Part shown: in pieces, positions 1 to 7,384 of the stretch
Numbering within the stretch: position 1 is the stretch's first letter
Layout: each line of letters opens with the position of its first letter
Source of the DNA: Planctomycetota bacterium
Lineage (GTDB): Bacteria > Planctomycetota > UBA1135 > UBA2386
Assembly: GCA_003235605.1 (NCBI GenBank)
Contig: QJVU01000060.1
Coordinates: 1-13,581, forward strand
Direction of reading: 5' to 3'
DNA: 13,581 bases
The notes under the pieces: generated by a model
Database searches by the model: none
What the model was told of the DNA's origin: nothing
The model's input: the letters and a program-made list of their open reading frames with translations, nothing else
Made by a program: the position numbers and the translations under genes

Positions 1-180
1 GAGGCCGAGAACCTGCCCCGGCGGGTGCGGATCCCATGCCAGATCAAGGCCAATCCCGAGCCAGGGGAGGGTCTCGGGGTCGAGACCAGCGATGCCGAGG
101 ATGGCAAGCTCCGCATCCTCCTCAACTTCGGCCAGCGGACCGCGGTTGGCGTCCTCGACCCCGGAGAGTTCAAGAGCTGA
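1..180 (+). CDS. 3' end of an unidentified protein (partial)
   Basis: Reading from base 1 in frame 1, the sequence is open for 59 codons and ends at TGA 178-180. The start lies outside the window. Codon use is GC-rich at third positions, like the other genes here. The visible tail is hydrophilic, with one Cys (residue 13 of the fragment) and no membrane segment, and ends LDPGEFKS. I do not recognise a family. Its stop is 8 bp before the ATG of the PDZ/thioredoxin gene on the same strand, so the two are probably co-transcribed. The alternative open frames over this stretch (starting at 36 and 92) give low-complexity Arg/Ser/Pro-rich peptides typical of shadow frames. Confidence 0.6.
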   Translation, partial: EAENLPRRVRIPCQIKANPEPGEGLGVETSDAEDGKLRILLNFGQRTAVGVLDPGEFKS

Positions 181-188
181 GCAGGGCC

Positions 189-1037
189 ATGCAGAGGCCA
201 CGCACCCTCGCTCTTCTCGCCGCCTTCCTGTCGGGGTTCCTGCCAGCCCAGGAAACGAAGCCTCGGGACAAGCCTCCGGAGAGGCCTCGAAGGCAGTCCG
301 AGTACGAGAAGGTCGCCACCCTGGGCGTCGAGACCCGCGCACCCACCAAGGAGGAGTGCGCCCGCTACGCCCTCGACCTCAACGTGCGCTACCAGGGCCA
401 GATGATCGAGCGTGTAGCCAGGGACGGCGTCGGCGCCAGGGCTGGCCTGCGCCAGGGCGATGTCCTCCTGGTGTTCGACAAGGTCGAGATCTTCAGCCGC
501 GACGACATCCGCGATCTGCTGATGGTGCGCAAGCCGGGCCAGAAGGTCACCCTGCAGGTCCTGCGGTACAAGGATGCGAAGAGGACCGATGCGGATCGGA
601 CCGACGCGGAGCGGACCAAGGAGAAGGTTGTCGTGCGCCTCGAGCTGGGAGAACGCAAGGTGCCCAGGCGGATGGAACCCTGCCTGCGATGGCACTACGC
701 AGGGCTCGCGTACCTGGAGGACGCTCTTGCCCAGGCGAAGAAGGAGGGCAAGCGTGTCCTCGTGGGCCTGTCCGGAGCCGACACTTGATGAGCAAGCACG
801 CGCTTCGAGAGCCGTGAGCTCTCGGATCAGCTGAACGACAGGAAGGTCCTGGGGGCGTCAAGGGACATGGTCCGGATCCTGATCCGACGGCCCCATGCCT
901 ACCGGTTCAGGCGGGATCATCCCGGCTCGCCGATTCCGGGTCTGCTCCTTCTGGACGCAAAGGGCAAGGTCCTGGAGAGCACCCGCCTGCCAGCCCCGGA
1001 GGGAGTGAAGACCCTGTTGGACCTCCTTCAGGACTGA
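189..1037 (+). CDS. Candidate tandem-selenocysteine protein: exported PDZ plus thioredoxin-fold (TGA-TGA read through)
   Basis: Predicted 282 residues if TGA codons 786-788 and 789-791 are decoded as Sec200-Sec201; a standard caller would stop at 788 (199 aa). I chose ATG 189 because it begins a signal peptide (MQRPRTLALLAAFLSGFLPAQ is residues 1-21). A PDZ domain spans about 44-154, with GARAGLRQGDVLLVFD at 82-97 and an Arg/Thr/Asp-rich insert at 132-146 before its last strand. A thioredoxin-like domain spans about 170-282: helix with AKKEGK, strand VLVGLSG (190-196), then A-D-T-U-U-A-S. After the TGAs the same frame continues with a coherent fold, including S-P-I-P-G at 247-251 (cis-Pro region), strand LLLLDAKGKVL, and a closing helix to TGA 1035-1037. 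Aligned to planctomycete thioredoxins of the type GSDWCGWC, Sec200 sits on the first redox Cys and the second is Ser203. A SECIS-like hairpin follows at 806-824. Role inferred: exported thiol/selenol oxidoreductase. Alternative: a pseudogene with two adjacent stops. Confidence 0.72.
582..626 (+). repeat. Three-unit 15-bp in-frame repeat in the PDZ domain insert
   Basis: The codons for residues 132-146 form three related 5-residue units: RTDAD, RTDAE and RTKEK. The DNA units are 15 bp each and partly diverged. They sit in a loop between the last two strands of the PDZ domain and look like a slippage or duplication expansion that kept the frame. Confidence 0.55.
786..791 (+). other. Tandem in-frame TGA-TGA codons, candidate Sec-Sec recoding site
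   Basis: Two consecutive TGA codons interrupt the PDZ/thioredoxin frame at residues 200 and 201. They fall straight after the strand-plus-turn that precedes the active-site Cys in thioredoxin-like proteins. No frameshift is needed: the same frame resumes with a coherent thioredoxin C-terminal half. Other genes in the window use TGA as a true terminator (for example at 178-180, and the minus-strand stops at 1042-1044 and 7385-7387), so a general reassignment of TGA is unlikely. Confidence 0.7.
804..826 (+). promoter_or_regulatory. Candidate bacterial SECIS hairpin
   Basis: CGAGAGC (806-812), loop CGTGA (813-817) and GCTCTCG (818-824) form a perfect 7-bp stem with a 5-nt loop. A T-G and a T-A pair (805/825, 804/826) extend it to 9 bp. 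The loop begins 21 nt after the second TGA and 24 nt after the first. Bacterial SECIS elements lie inside the coding region just after the UGA, with the apical loop roughly 16-37 nt downstream and a G among the first two loop bases. Both conditions hold here. Such a hairpin would bind SelB carrying Sec-tRNA. It is a pattern match only; no SelB or selC gene is visible in the window. Confidence 0.62.
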
Positions 1038-1041
1038 CGCC

Positions 1042-2718
1042 TCAACGGCCGGGCACGGGCTCGACCCACCAGCGCTCGGGGTAGAGGCCGAGCTTGTTGG
1101 GCTCGGCGTCCCGAAAGCGCTTGTGAAGCAGGACGCCCGTGAGGGGGTACACGAGCAGGGTCAGCGGCTGATCCTCGTGGAAGATCTCGTTGAAGCGGGC
1201 ATACAGGGCCCGACGCTGGTCCGGGTCGGATGTCCTGCGCGCCTGCTCCAGCAGGCGGTCCACTTCGGGGTTCGCATAGCCCATGCGGTTGAGGCCAACC
1301 CCTGCCTGGGAGGAGTGGAAGTTGGGAAACGGGTCCTCCACCGGATCCAGGCTCATGAACAACAGCATGCCGTCGAAGTCCCCTGCCTTGAGCCGCGCCG
1401 ACATGGCGGCCCACTCCATGGGGAGGATCCGCAGCTTCACGGGCAGATCCTGCAGGGCGGGCTGGGCCAGCTCCAGGATGCGCCGGTGGAGGGGCTGACC
1501 GCTGGCAATGACGACCGACAGGGCAAGCTCATGGTCCCCATCCACCCCCGCTTCCGCCAGCAGGCGGCCCGCGGCTGCCGGGTCGTGGGGCAGCGGTTCG
1601 GGCGCGCCCTGCGCCTCCGCCGAGCCCGGCGCAAACCAGGTCGACGTCATCTTGCCCTGTCCCGCCATCAAGCCCGTGGCGATGGCCTCGCGATCGAAGC
1701 ACATGGTGAGAGCGCGCCTGACACGGGGATCCCCGAGGAAGCGTCTTCGGTGGTTCCAGACGAGGACGAAGTTGCCGCCGCGCAGCTGGTCGTAGATGCA
1801 CACCCGGTAGGTCGCTGCAAGCTCCGGATGACTGGACAGGAGGTTCCGCACGTTGGAATCGACGAAAATGTCTATTGCCCCCTGCCTCAGCAGAGCCAGG
1901 CGCGCCGCCGGCTCCTGGACGAACAACACACGCATCCCCGCGAGGTTCCACCCGTCGGGCCGGGCGGCATGGCGCCAGCAGCACGGATTCTGGACCAGCT
2001 GCAGGTCCCGGCCGCGGCGCCAGGTCCCCAGGCGATAGGGACCCGTGCCGGGCCCGGGGAGGTGCACCTGGGGCAGGTAGGCCCCCAGGAGGTCCCAGAT
2101 GTCCGCTGTCTTCGCCGCCCCTTGCTCCCTGGCCAGGTCATGCGCCCGGCGCAGGAACCAGGCACGGTCCATGACCAGATAGCCCGTGGCCGCCTGGCTG
2201 AGCGCGGACAGCCCCGGGTAGCGCAAGCGCAGCAGCAGGCGGCGGTCGCGCACCTCCGCCGCCTCGATCAGTCCCAAGGCATCTCCGAGGTTGCCCATGG
2301 GGACCTTGGTGCGCCGGGAGACCTCGAAGGGGAAAACCACGTCCGCGTCCGTCAAAGGCTGGCCGTCGGAGAAGCGCACGCCCTCCCGGATCGGGAACAC
2401 CCATGACCGGTCGTCCGGTCCCTGTTCGTAGGCCACCGCCAGGGCGGGCCTGAGGGCACCGGTGTCCGGGTCCCAGTCCAGCAGCGCCTCGTGGGTGAAC
2501 TGCAGGACCACACGCTGGGCCACCAGGTCCCTTGTGGTGAAGGGGTTCAGGTCCCGCGGCTCGGAGTAGCAGCCCGTGTAGATGCCGCCCTGCGGCCGCG
2601 TCTTTCCATGGGCCAGTTCGACGACGGTGTCGCCAACCGTCGCCACGCTCACGACCGCGAAGACAAGGGCGGCGATGCCCGCCACCACCCCCAGGGCAAC
2701 AACCACCAGCGCGCGCAT
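1042..2718 (-). CDS. ABC transporter solute-binding protein, family 5 (peptide/oligopeptide type)
   Basis: 558 residues. The N-terminus has one long hydrophobic segment (about 3-28) with no lipobox Cys at a cleavage site, so it is probably an uncleaved membrane anchor or a long signal peptide. The rest fits the DppA/OppA-like SBP_bac_5 family: a domain opening with EPRDLNPF (53-60), then a region such as FPIREGVRFSDGQPLTDADV (the family's 'lrdgvkFsDGtPlTAeDV' hallmark), GPYRLGTW, later DPRVRRAL (the conserved 'd.rvRqAl..aiDR' block), and a C-terminal PDQRRALYARFNEIFHEDQP segment. Its role would be binding peptides or similar solutes outside the membrane and delivering them to an ABC permease. 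No permease or ATPase gene is next to it. It converges on the candidate selenoprotein gene with only 4 bp between stops. A TAGGA motif just before the ATG may be the ribosome binding site. Confidence 0.88.
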   Translation of the reverse strand: MRALVVVALGVVAGIAALVFAVVSVATVGDTVVELAHGKTRPQGGIYTGCYSEPRDLNPFTTRDLVAQRVVLQFTHEALLDWDPDTGALRPALAVAYEQGPDDRSWVFPIREGVRFSDGQPLTDADVVFPFEVSRRTKVPMGNLGDALGLIEAAEVRDRRLLLRLRYPGLSALSQAATGYLVMDRAWFLRRAHDLAREQGAAKTADIWDLLGAYLPQVHLPGPGTGPYRLGTWRRGRDLQLVQNPCCWRHAARPDGWNLAGMRVLFVQEPAARLALLRQGAIDIFVDSNVRNLLSSHPELAATYRVCIYDQLRGGNFVLVWNHRRRFLGDPRVRRALTMCFDREAIATGLMAGQGKMTSTWFAPGSAEAQGAPEPLPHDPAAAGRLLAEAGVDGDHELALSVVIASGQPLHRRILELAQPALQDLPVKLRILPMEWAAMSARLKAGDFDGMLLFMSLDPVEDPFPNFHSSQAGVGLNRMGYANPEVDRLLEQARRTSDPDQRRALYARFNEIFHEDQPLTLLVYPLTGVLLHKRFRDAEPNKLGLYPERWWVEPVPGR

Positions 2719-2753
2719 GGATCCTAACCTAGGCCAGGTGTCTGGAGCTATCT

Positions 2754-2788
2754 ACAAAAAGAGGCGCCCCGATCTCGGTCGGGGCGCC
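2754..2788 (-). terminator. Strong intrinsic terminator of the 196-aa secreted protein gene
   Basis: A perfect 10-bp GC-rich stem, GGCGCCCCGA (2763-2772) with TCGGGGCGCC (2779-2788) and a 6-nt loop, is followed on the minus strand by TC and then a run of five T (AAAAA at about 2756-2760 on the plus strand). This is a textbook Rho-independent terminator. It lies 55 bp after the stop of the 2843-3433 gene, ends that transcript, and separates it from the solute-binding protein gene starting at 2718. Confidence 0.9.
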
Positions 2789-2842
2789 ATGCCACCGGCG
2801 GGATCCATGCCACCCCACCGGTCGCTCCCATTTCGTCGACCC

Positions 2843-3433
2843 TCAGTCGGCCCGCACCTCCTTGCAGTCCGGGTTGCTCAACAGCAGGAAGCCCTTGGGC
2901 TCCTGGACCAGGGCCTGGCCGGTGACGGACAGACCCACCAAGGAGGCAATGTTCGGAGGCTGGAAGCTGAACTCGAAGACGCCGAGCTGGTTCACCTGGC
3001 CCTTGCTCAACAGCACGAACTGGGGTCCCAGGAGGAAGGTGCCCAGGGATCCTGCCGGAGCATAGCTGGTCAGCGCGGTGGCGGTGACGCCGACAGCGGC
3101 CATGGAGTTGGGCGTCCACCGCACCTGCCAGCGGTCGGCCCGTCCCAGGCGGATGTTGCCCATGTCGAAGATCTTGGTCGTGGCCGTTGCCGACCGCACG
3201 TCCAGGGAGGGCTTGGTGGCGGTGCCGGTGTTCACCACCTGCATGACGTACTGCTGGCCCACCAGCAGGTTGAGGTTCAGCGTCGTGCTGGTCAGCGGGA
3301 TGTTGGTGCAGCCCAGGAAGAACTGGTTCTGGGTGTTCTTGACATCTTCGATCTTGCCGCGCAGCAGCTGGGTCTGGCTGTTGAGCCCCGCGGCAAGCAC
3401 GCTCGCAACGAGCAACAGGGAGGAGATCTTCAT
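2843..3433 (-). CDS. Secreted 196-aa protein of unknown function under a sigma54 promoter
   Basis: 196 residues. The open frame continues far upstream, but ATG 3433 is chosen because it starts a clear signal peptide (MKISSLLLVASVLAAGLNSQ, residues 1-20). It is also preceded by AAAGGAA 7 nt upstream (plus-strand 3441-3447) and by a sigma54 promoter at 3489-3504. The mature part is rich in beta-strand-forming residues, Thr, Leu and Val. It has two Cys (42 and 190) that could form a disulfide in an exported protein. I recognise no named family. It is a single-gene transcript: its own promoter upstream and an intrinsic terminator at 2754-2788. The divergence from its neighbours in control suggests it is the direct output of the regulator encoded just upstream on the same strand. 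That link is inferred from position and promoter type. Confidence 0.8.
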   Translation of the reverse strand: MKISSLLLVASVLAAGLNSQTQLLRGKIEDVKNTQNQFFLGCTNIPLTSTTLNLNLLVGQQYVMQVVNTGTATKPSLDVRSATATTKIFDMGNIRLGRADRWQVRWTPNSMAAVGVTATALTSYAPAGSLGTFLLGPQFVLLSKGQVNQLGVFEFSFQPPNIASLVGLSVTGQALVQEPKGFLLLSNPDCKEVRAD

Positions 3434-3440
3434 GGTCGGG

Positions 3441-3447
3441 TTCCTTT
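3441..3447 (-). promoter_or_regulatory. Ribosome binding site of the 196-aa secreted protein gene
   Basis: AAAGGAA on the minus strand, 7 nt before ATG 3433. It decides the start codon of the secreted protein, because the open frame itself extends upstream through the regulator gene. Confidence 0.7.
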
Positions 3448-3488
3448 GGTTGGTCAAGTGGTCGTGGTTGTTGAATGCCATGGCCGAG

Positions 3489-3504
3489 AGCAATGCCCGT
3501 GCCA
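3489..3504 (-). promoter_or_regulatory. Sigma54 (-24/-12) promoter, exact consensus
   Basis: On the minus strand this reads TGGCACGGGCATTGCT, which matches the sigma54 consensus TGGCACG-N4-TTGCW at every specified base. The GG at -24 and GC at -12 are separated by 10 nt. The predicted transcription start is near 3478, giving a 5' leader of about 45 nt that contains the AAAGGAA site before ATG 3433. It lies in the 125-bp gap between the sigma54 activator gene and the small secreted protein gene, pointing at the latter. Sigma54 promoters are silent without an AAA+ activator such as the one encoded next door. Confidence 0.85.
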
Positions 3505-3530
3505 CCGACTGGTTGCCCCCCGGCGTGTGT

Positions 3531-3567
3531 GGATCCCGAACGGCTCCGGTCGGCGCCGTCAGGATCC
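3531..3567. promoter_or_regulatory. Imperfect dyad, candidate activator binding site or terminator
   Basis: ACGGC (3540-3544) and GCCGT (3555-3559) are an inverted pair 10 nt apart. They are flanked by GGATCC on both sides (3531-3536 and 3562-3567) with only one base of asymmetry. The centre is about 70 bp upstream of the predicted sigma54 start, within reach of an enhancer-type site. It overlaps the last codons of the activator gene. No T-run follows on the minus strand, which weakens a terminator reading. In GC-rich DNA such dyads also arise by chance. Confidence 0.3.
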
Positions 3568-6500
3568 CTGACGCTGGATGCGCTTCAGCTTCTCGTAGAG
3601 CGCGGTGCGGGAGATCCCCAGGATCCTGGCCGCCTTGGCCTTCTCGCCCCCGGTCGCCGCCAGCGCCGCCTGGATCGTGCGGGCCTCCGCTTCCTGGAGG
3701 CTGAGGACGGGCCACCCTGCTTCCGCTGCTCGTGGCACGGCATCCCGGGCCTCCGGGTCCGGGGCTCCAGGCAGATTCCGGGCTTCGGGCAGGCTTAGCG
3801 CCTCGATCCGGTCGTCCTCCGCCAGGATCGCGGCGCGGGCAACGACATGCTGCAGCTCGCGCACGTTCCCCGGCCAGGAATAGCCCAGGAGCTGTCCCTC
3901 TACCTGCTTGCCCATCTCCACCCGCCGGCCCTGCTCCTTGTTGAACCGGGCCAGGCATTCCCTGGCCAGCAGCAGGATGTCCTCTCCCCGATCCCGCAGG
4001 GGCGGCACCTGCAGCTCGACGGCGGCGACGCGGAAGTAGAGATCCTCCCGGAACGTCCCGGCCTTCACCGCCGCCTGGATGTCCTTGTGGGTGGCCGCGA
4101 CCAGGCGGATGTTCACGGGGATCGTACGGCTGTCCCCGACACGGCGGATGCGTTGCTCCTGGAGGGCCCGCAGCAGCTTGGCCTGCAACTCCAGCGGCAT
4201 GTCGCCGATCTCGTCCAGGAACAACGTGCCCCCCGAGGCCAGCTCGAAGAGGCCCTCGCGGTCCGCGTCGGCGCCGGTGAAGGCGCCCTTCTTGTGGCCG
4301 AACAGCTCGCTCTCCATGAGGTCCGCGGCGATCGCCGAGCAGTTCTCCGCCACGAAGGGTCCGCGGCCCCGGGGGCTCTGGTCGTGGATCATCCGCGCCA
4401 CCAGGTCCTTGCCGGTGCCGGTCTCCCCAAGGATCAAGACAGCCAGGTCGGTCTCCGCCAACCTCGAGAGCTCGCGGCGGAGTGCCTGCATCGGGGCGCT
4501 GTCCCCGAGCAACCTGGCCGGCGGGCCAAGGGCGCGCCGCGCCATCTGTAGATCCCGACGGCTCTGCTGGAGCTCCGCCGCCAGCTGCTCCTCGCGCAGC
4601 ATGCGCTCCACGGCGATGGCCGCCTGGTCGGCGAGGATCTCCAGGTGCCCGCGCTCGGTCTCCCCGAACACCGCAGTCCGGCCCGGATGCTCCACGTAGA
4701 TCGCACCCACCGTGCCCGACGCACACCGGAACGGCGCACAGATCGCGGAGCGCTGTTCCAGGTTGCGGACGCTGGGCATGTCCATGAGCTCCCGGTCCGA
4801 CTGGGCATCCTCCCCGGTGAGGATGCGCTGCGCCTGGAGCGCGCGATTGATCATCGACCGGCTGAACGCACCGGGACCACTCTGCATCTCGCCGGTGCTG
4901 AACTCCCGTCGCAGCCCATCCGGCCGCGACACCAGCAGGATGCCGTTCCGCCCGCCGCTGAGGGTCACAGCCGCATCCAGGAGGTAGGTCATGGCCCGCT
5001 CGAGGTCCGCTTCGCCGGCCAGGCGCCGATTGATGGCCAGGAAGGTCCGGAAGACCTCCTTGGAAGGCTGCTGTGACGATTCCGGTTGCGTGTTCATCTC
5101 CTGCATCTTCATCTTCGTCAGGTCCGCCCTCGATACCAGTGTACGGAGCTCGCCCAGCTTCTGGAGTTCCTGCTCCATGCGCGGTGTCTTCGGCGGTCCT
5201 GCCTCGGCGACACAGGCGTCGGCTGCCTGCCAGTCACCCAGCAGGGCGTGGGCTCGGGCCAGGAGCAACAGCACGAGAGGCATCGGTTCCTTCGCGCCCA
5301 GTCGCGCCAGCTCGTCGCGGGCCTTCTCCAATTGCCATCTCGCTCCGTGGGCGTCGCCGCCCTCCAAACTCACCACGCCGAGGTTGGCCTGGGTAATCGC
5401 CGCTCCCGTGTGATCCCGAAGATGCTCGAACAGGCTGCGGGCCCGACGCAGATGCTCGGTGGCTTCGGCGTAGTTGCCGGCATCCTTGGCCAGAACCCCC
5501 AGGTTGGAGCTGGTCGTGGCTGTGTAGCGAACGTTGCCGAGAGACTGGTGCACCTGGAGAGCTTCCTTGTGGAGGCGGATGGCCTCGTCACGCCGGCCGG
5601 TGATCCGCTCCACCTCCGCGAGGTTCGCCAGGGCAGCAGCGTACGTGAAGGGCTCCTCCTCCCGGCTCAACTGCTCCACCACGGACGACAACGCCTCGCG
5701 GGCGGCCGTTGGTTTTCCCATGGCCACCAGGACGTTGCCGAGCAGGACGCGTGGCTGCGGTCGCGGCCCTGGAACCAACTTGTGCAGGCGCTTCTCCGCC
5801 TCCGCCAGACGACCGCGGGAGTAGTCGATGGCGGCGCGCAGGTTCTCGACCTCGTCGCCTGAGAGCTCTTCACCGGAGTCGTTCAGCAGCTGCTCCGCCC
5901 GCTCCGGCTGGCCCATGTCGTAGAGGGCTCGCGCACGGAGCACGGTCAGATCCGGCACCAAGGACAGGCAGCGAACCGGTTCTCCGGCACGGAGAAGTCC
6001 CTCGGCCAGGCCGGCTCGCAGCTCGCGATCCTCGGTGGGGTCGGTGGCGGAGCGCCCGCGGTAGGCCCGGAGTGCGGCATGCACATGTCCGGCAGCCGCC
6101 GCCTGGCGCAGCCCCGCAGGCGTCACTTCCACCGACGGCATCTCCGAGACCTCGAGGCGAGCCGTCATCGCGTCGGGCCAGATCCAGCGGGGACCATGGG
6201 GAACGATGTGGCCTGCGGCCATCAGCTCTTCCAGCAGGTCCCCGAGCTCGCTCGTGGTGGTCACGCCACGCACGAGCAGTGCTTTCGCCGCGGCGAGGGA
6301 ACGCTCATCGTCCAGGCCGACGGCCCGGTGGAGGTGACGGGCGACCTGATCGTGGGTGAGGGCCGGCAGCTCGAGCACCGCAGCCGTCGCGCTGCCGCGC
6401 CGCACCACGCATTCGTCTGCCGCAACGTCGATCCGGATCATGTCTCCCAGCACGACGCCGGCGTGGATCGACAGCAGGCGCCGGTCCTCGAGGCTGCCAC

Positions 6501-7362
6501 CCCGGATGTGGAGATCGGCCGCTGATCCTGCGCCCTTCATGCACACCTTCAGGGCCGGGCCGAACATCTCGATGGGATCCGGGCGCAGCAGCCCGCCGGA
6601 CGGGCGACCGCTGCCACCTGTCAAGAGTTCGAGGGCTTCCTGGGCATCGGCGGGGCGCCGGCCGGGTTCGGTGGCCAGCAGCCGCGGCAGCAGGGTATCG
6701 AAAGGAGCTTGCAGGCTCGCCGGATCCACTCCGGCCGCGAAGAGGAAGTCCTGCTGCGCCAACCGGCGAGCGCTGCGGTGACCGAGGGCCACGAACAAGA
6801 GCGCCCCCAGGGCAAACAGGTCACTGCGAGCATCCGTGGCCAGGCCCAACAGCTGTTCCGGCGCCGCATATAGCGGCGTGCCGCCGCTGGAGCGCTCGCC
6901 ACCCCGGGCTCCCAGGCCGAGGTCCAGAAGCACATACTCTGCTGCGTCGGATCTTCGCAGGACGTTGGCGGGCTTGATGTCCAGGTGGAGGACGCCCCGC
7001 AGGTGCATGTAGGCGAGAACCTCGAGCAGCTGCGTCGCCAGATCGACTACCTCGGAGGGCGCGAGGGCCGGAAGCCTGTCCAGGGAGGTACCCGCGACGT
7101 GCTCGCGAAGCAGGTAGGCCTGCCCGTCTTCGGTATGCCCGGTCTCCAGGATGGCCGGGATCCTGGGGTGCTCCAGAGAGGCCAGCAGCGACGCCTCTTG
7201 GGCCGGAATCCCGGCGGGCAGCACCTTCAGCAGCCGCTCGTGTCCCGAGGCACGATCCCGTACGTGCCCGGACCAGCCCTCGCCGCCAGCGTAGGCTTCG
7301 ACGAGGACGAACCGTTTCCGCAACGAGGTCCAGGGAATGTCTGGCAGGGCGGCACCGGACAT
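3559..7362 (-). CDS. Ser/Thr protein kinase - TPR - GAF - sigma54 AAA+ - Fis DNA-binding fusion regulator
   Basis: 1267 residues, cytoplasmic (no signal peptide or membrane segment). In order: a Hanks-type kinase at about 18-249, with Lys46, catalytic-loop HLDIKPAN at 126-133 (HLD rather than HRD), DLG at 147-149 and APE at 167-169; an unrecognised beta-rich region at about 262-400; TPR-like helical repeats at about 410-720 (for example [20 protein letters not shown], 574-593); a GAF-like domain at about 770-920; a coiled linker; a sigma54-interaction AAA+ domain at about 950-1175, with Walker A GETGTGKD (979-986), GAFTGA (1026-1031), Walker [10 protein letters not shown] (1046-1054) and WPGNVREL (1163-1170); and a Fis-type helix-turn-helix at about 1225-1262. 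The intact GAFTGA predicts activation of sigma54 RNA polymerase. Control by its own kinase and GAF ligand, instead of a receiver domain, is inferred. The gene starts 22 bp after the secreted 566-aa protein gene, so it may share its transcript. No clear Shine-Dalgarno precedes ATG 7362. Confidence 0.93.
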   Translation of the reverse strand: MSGAALPDIPWTSLRKRFVLVEAYAGGEGWSGHVRDRASGHERLLKVLPAGIPAQEASLLASLEHPRIPAILETGHTEDGQAYLLREHVAGTSLDRLPALAPSEVVDLATQLLEVLAYMHLRGVLHLDIKPANVLRRSDAAEYVLLDLGLGARGGERSSGGTPLYAAPEQLLGLATDARSDLFALGALLFVALGHRSARRLAQQDFLFAAGVDPASLQAPFDTLLPRLLATEPGRRPADAQEALELLTGGSGRPSGGLLRPDPIEMFGPALKVCMKGAGSAADLHIRGGSLEDRRLLSIHAGVVLGDMIRIDVAADECVVRRGSATAAVLELPALTHDQVARHLHRAVGLDDERSLAAAKALLVRGVTTTSELGDLLEELMAAGHIVPHGPRWIWPDAMTARLEVSEMPSVEVTPAGLRQAAAAGHVHAALRAYRGRSATDPTEDRELRAGLAEGLLRAGEPVRCLSLVPDLTVLRARALYDMGQPERAEQLLNDSGEELSGDEVENLRAAIDYSRGRLAEAEKRLHKLVPGPRPQPRVLLGNVLVAMGKPTAAREALSSVVEQLSREEEPFTYAAALANLAEVERITGRRDEAIRLHKEALQVHQSLGNVRYTATTSSNLGVLAKDAGNYAEATEHLRRARSLFEHLRDHTGAAITQANLGVVSLEGGDAHGARWQLEKARDELARLGAKEPMPLVLLLLARAHALLGDWQAADACVAEAGPPKTPRMEQELQKLGELRTLVSRADLTKMKMQEMNTQPESSQQPSKEVFRTFLAINRRLAGEADLERAMTYLLDAAVTLSGGRNGILLVSRPDGLRREFSTGEMQSGPGAFSRSMINRALQAQRILTGEDAQSDRELMDMPSVRNLEQRSAICAPFRCASGTVGAIYVEHPGRTAVFGETERGHLEILADQAAIAVERMLREEQLAAELQQSRRDLQMARRALGPPARLLGDSAPMQALRRELSRLAETDLAVLILGETGTGKDLVARMIHDQSPRGRGPFVAENCSAIAADLMESELFGHKKGAFTGADADREGLFELASGGTLFLDEIGDMPLELQAKLLRALQEQRIRRVGDSRTIPVNIRLVAATHKDIQAAVKAGTFREDLYFRVAAVELQVPPLRDRGEDILLLARECLARFNKEQGRRVEMGKQVEGQLLGYSWPGNVRELQHVVARAAILAEDDRIEALSLPEARNLPGAPDPEARDAVPRAAEAGWPVLSLQEAEARTIQAALAATGGEKAKAARILGISRTALYEKLKRIQRQGS

Positions 7363-7384
7363 GGCGGCTGGCGCGTGCGCGGGG

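Noticed and set aside
189..788. A complete 199-aa PDZ protein ending at the first TGA.
   Set aside because: The product would end in the middle of a thioredoxin fold, right at the active-site turn, while the same frame continues with the missing half to 1037. Readthrough (Sec) explains this better.
786..791. TGA reassigned to an amino acid genome-wide (alternative code).
   Set aside because: TGA is a sensible terminal stop of several genes here, and TGG is used for Trp throughout.
574..834. A frameshift into another plus-strand frame around the TGA pair.
   Set aside because: The other frames give low-complexity Arg/Ser-rich peptides, and the zero frame resumes a thioredoxin-like sequence directly after the TGAs, so no shift is required.
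2787..2814. Direct repeat CCATGCCACC (2787-2796 and 2805-2814) as a possible operator.
   Set aside because: Only two short copies, lying in the 3' untranslated region of the secreted protein gene beside the terminator. No promoter context.
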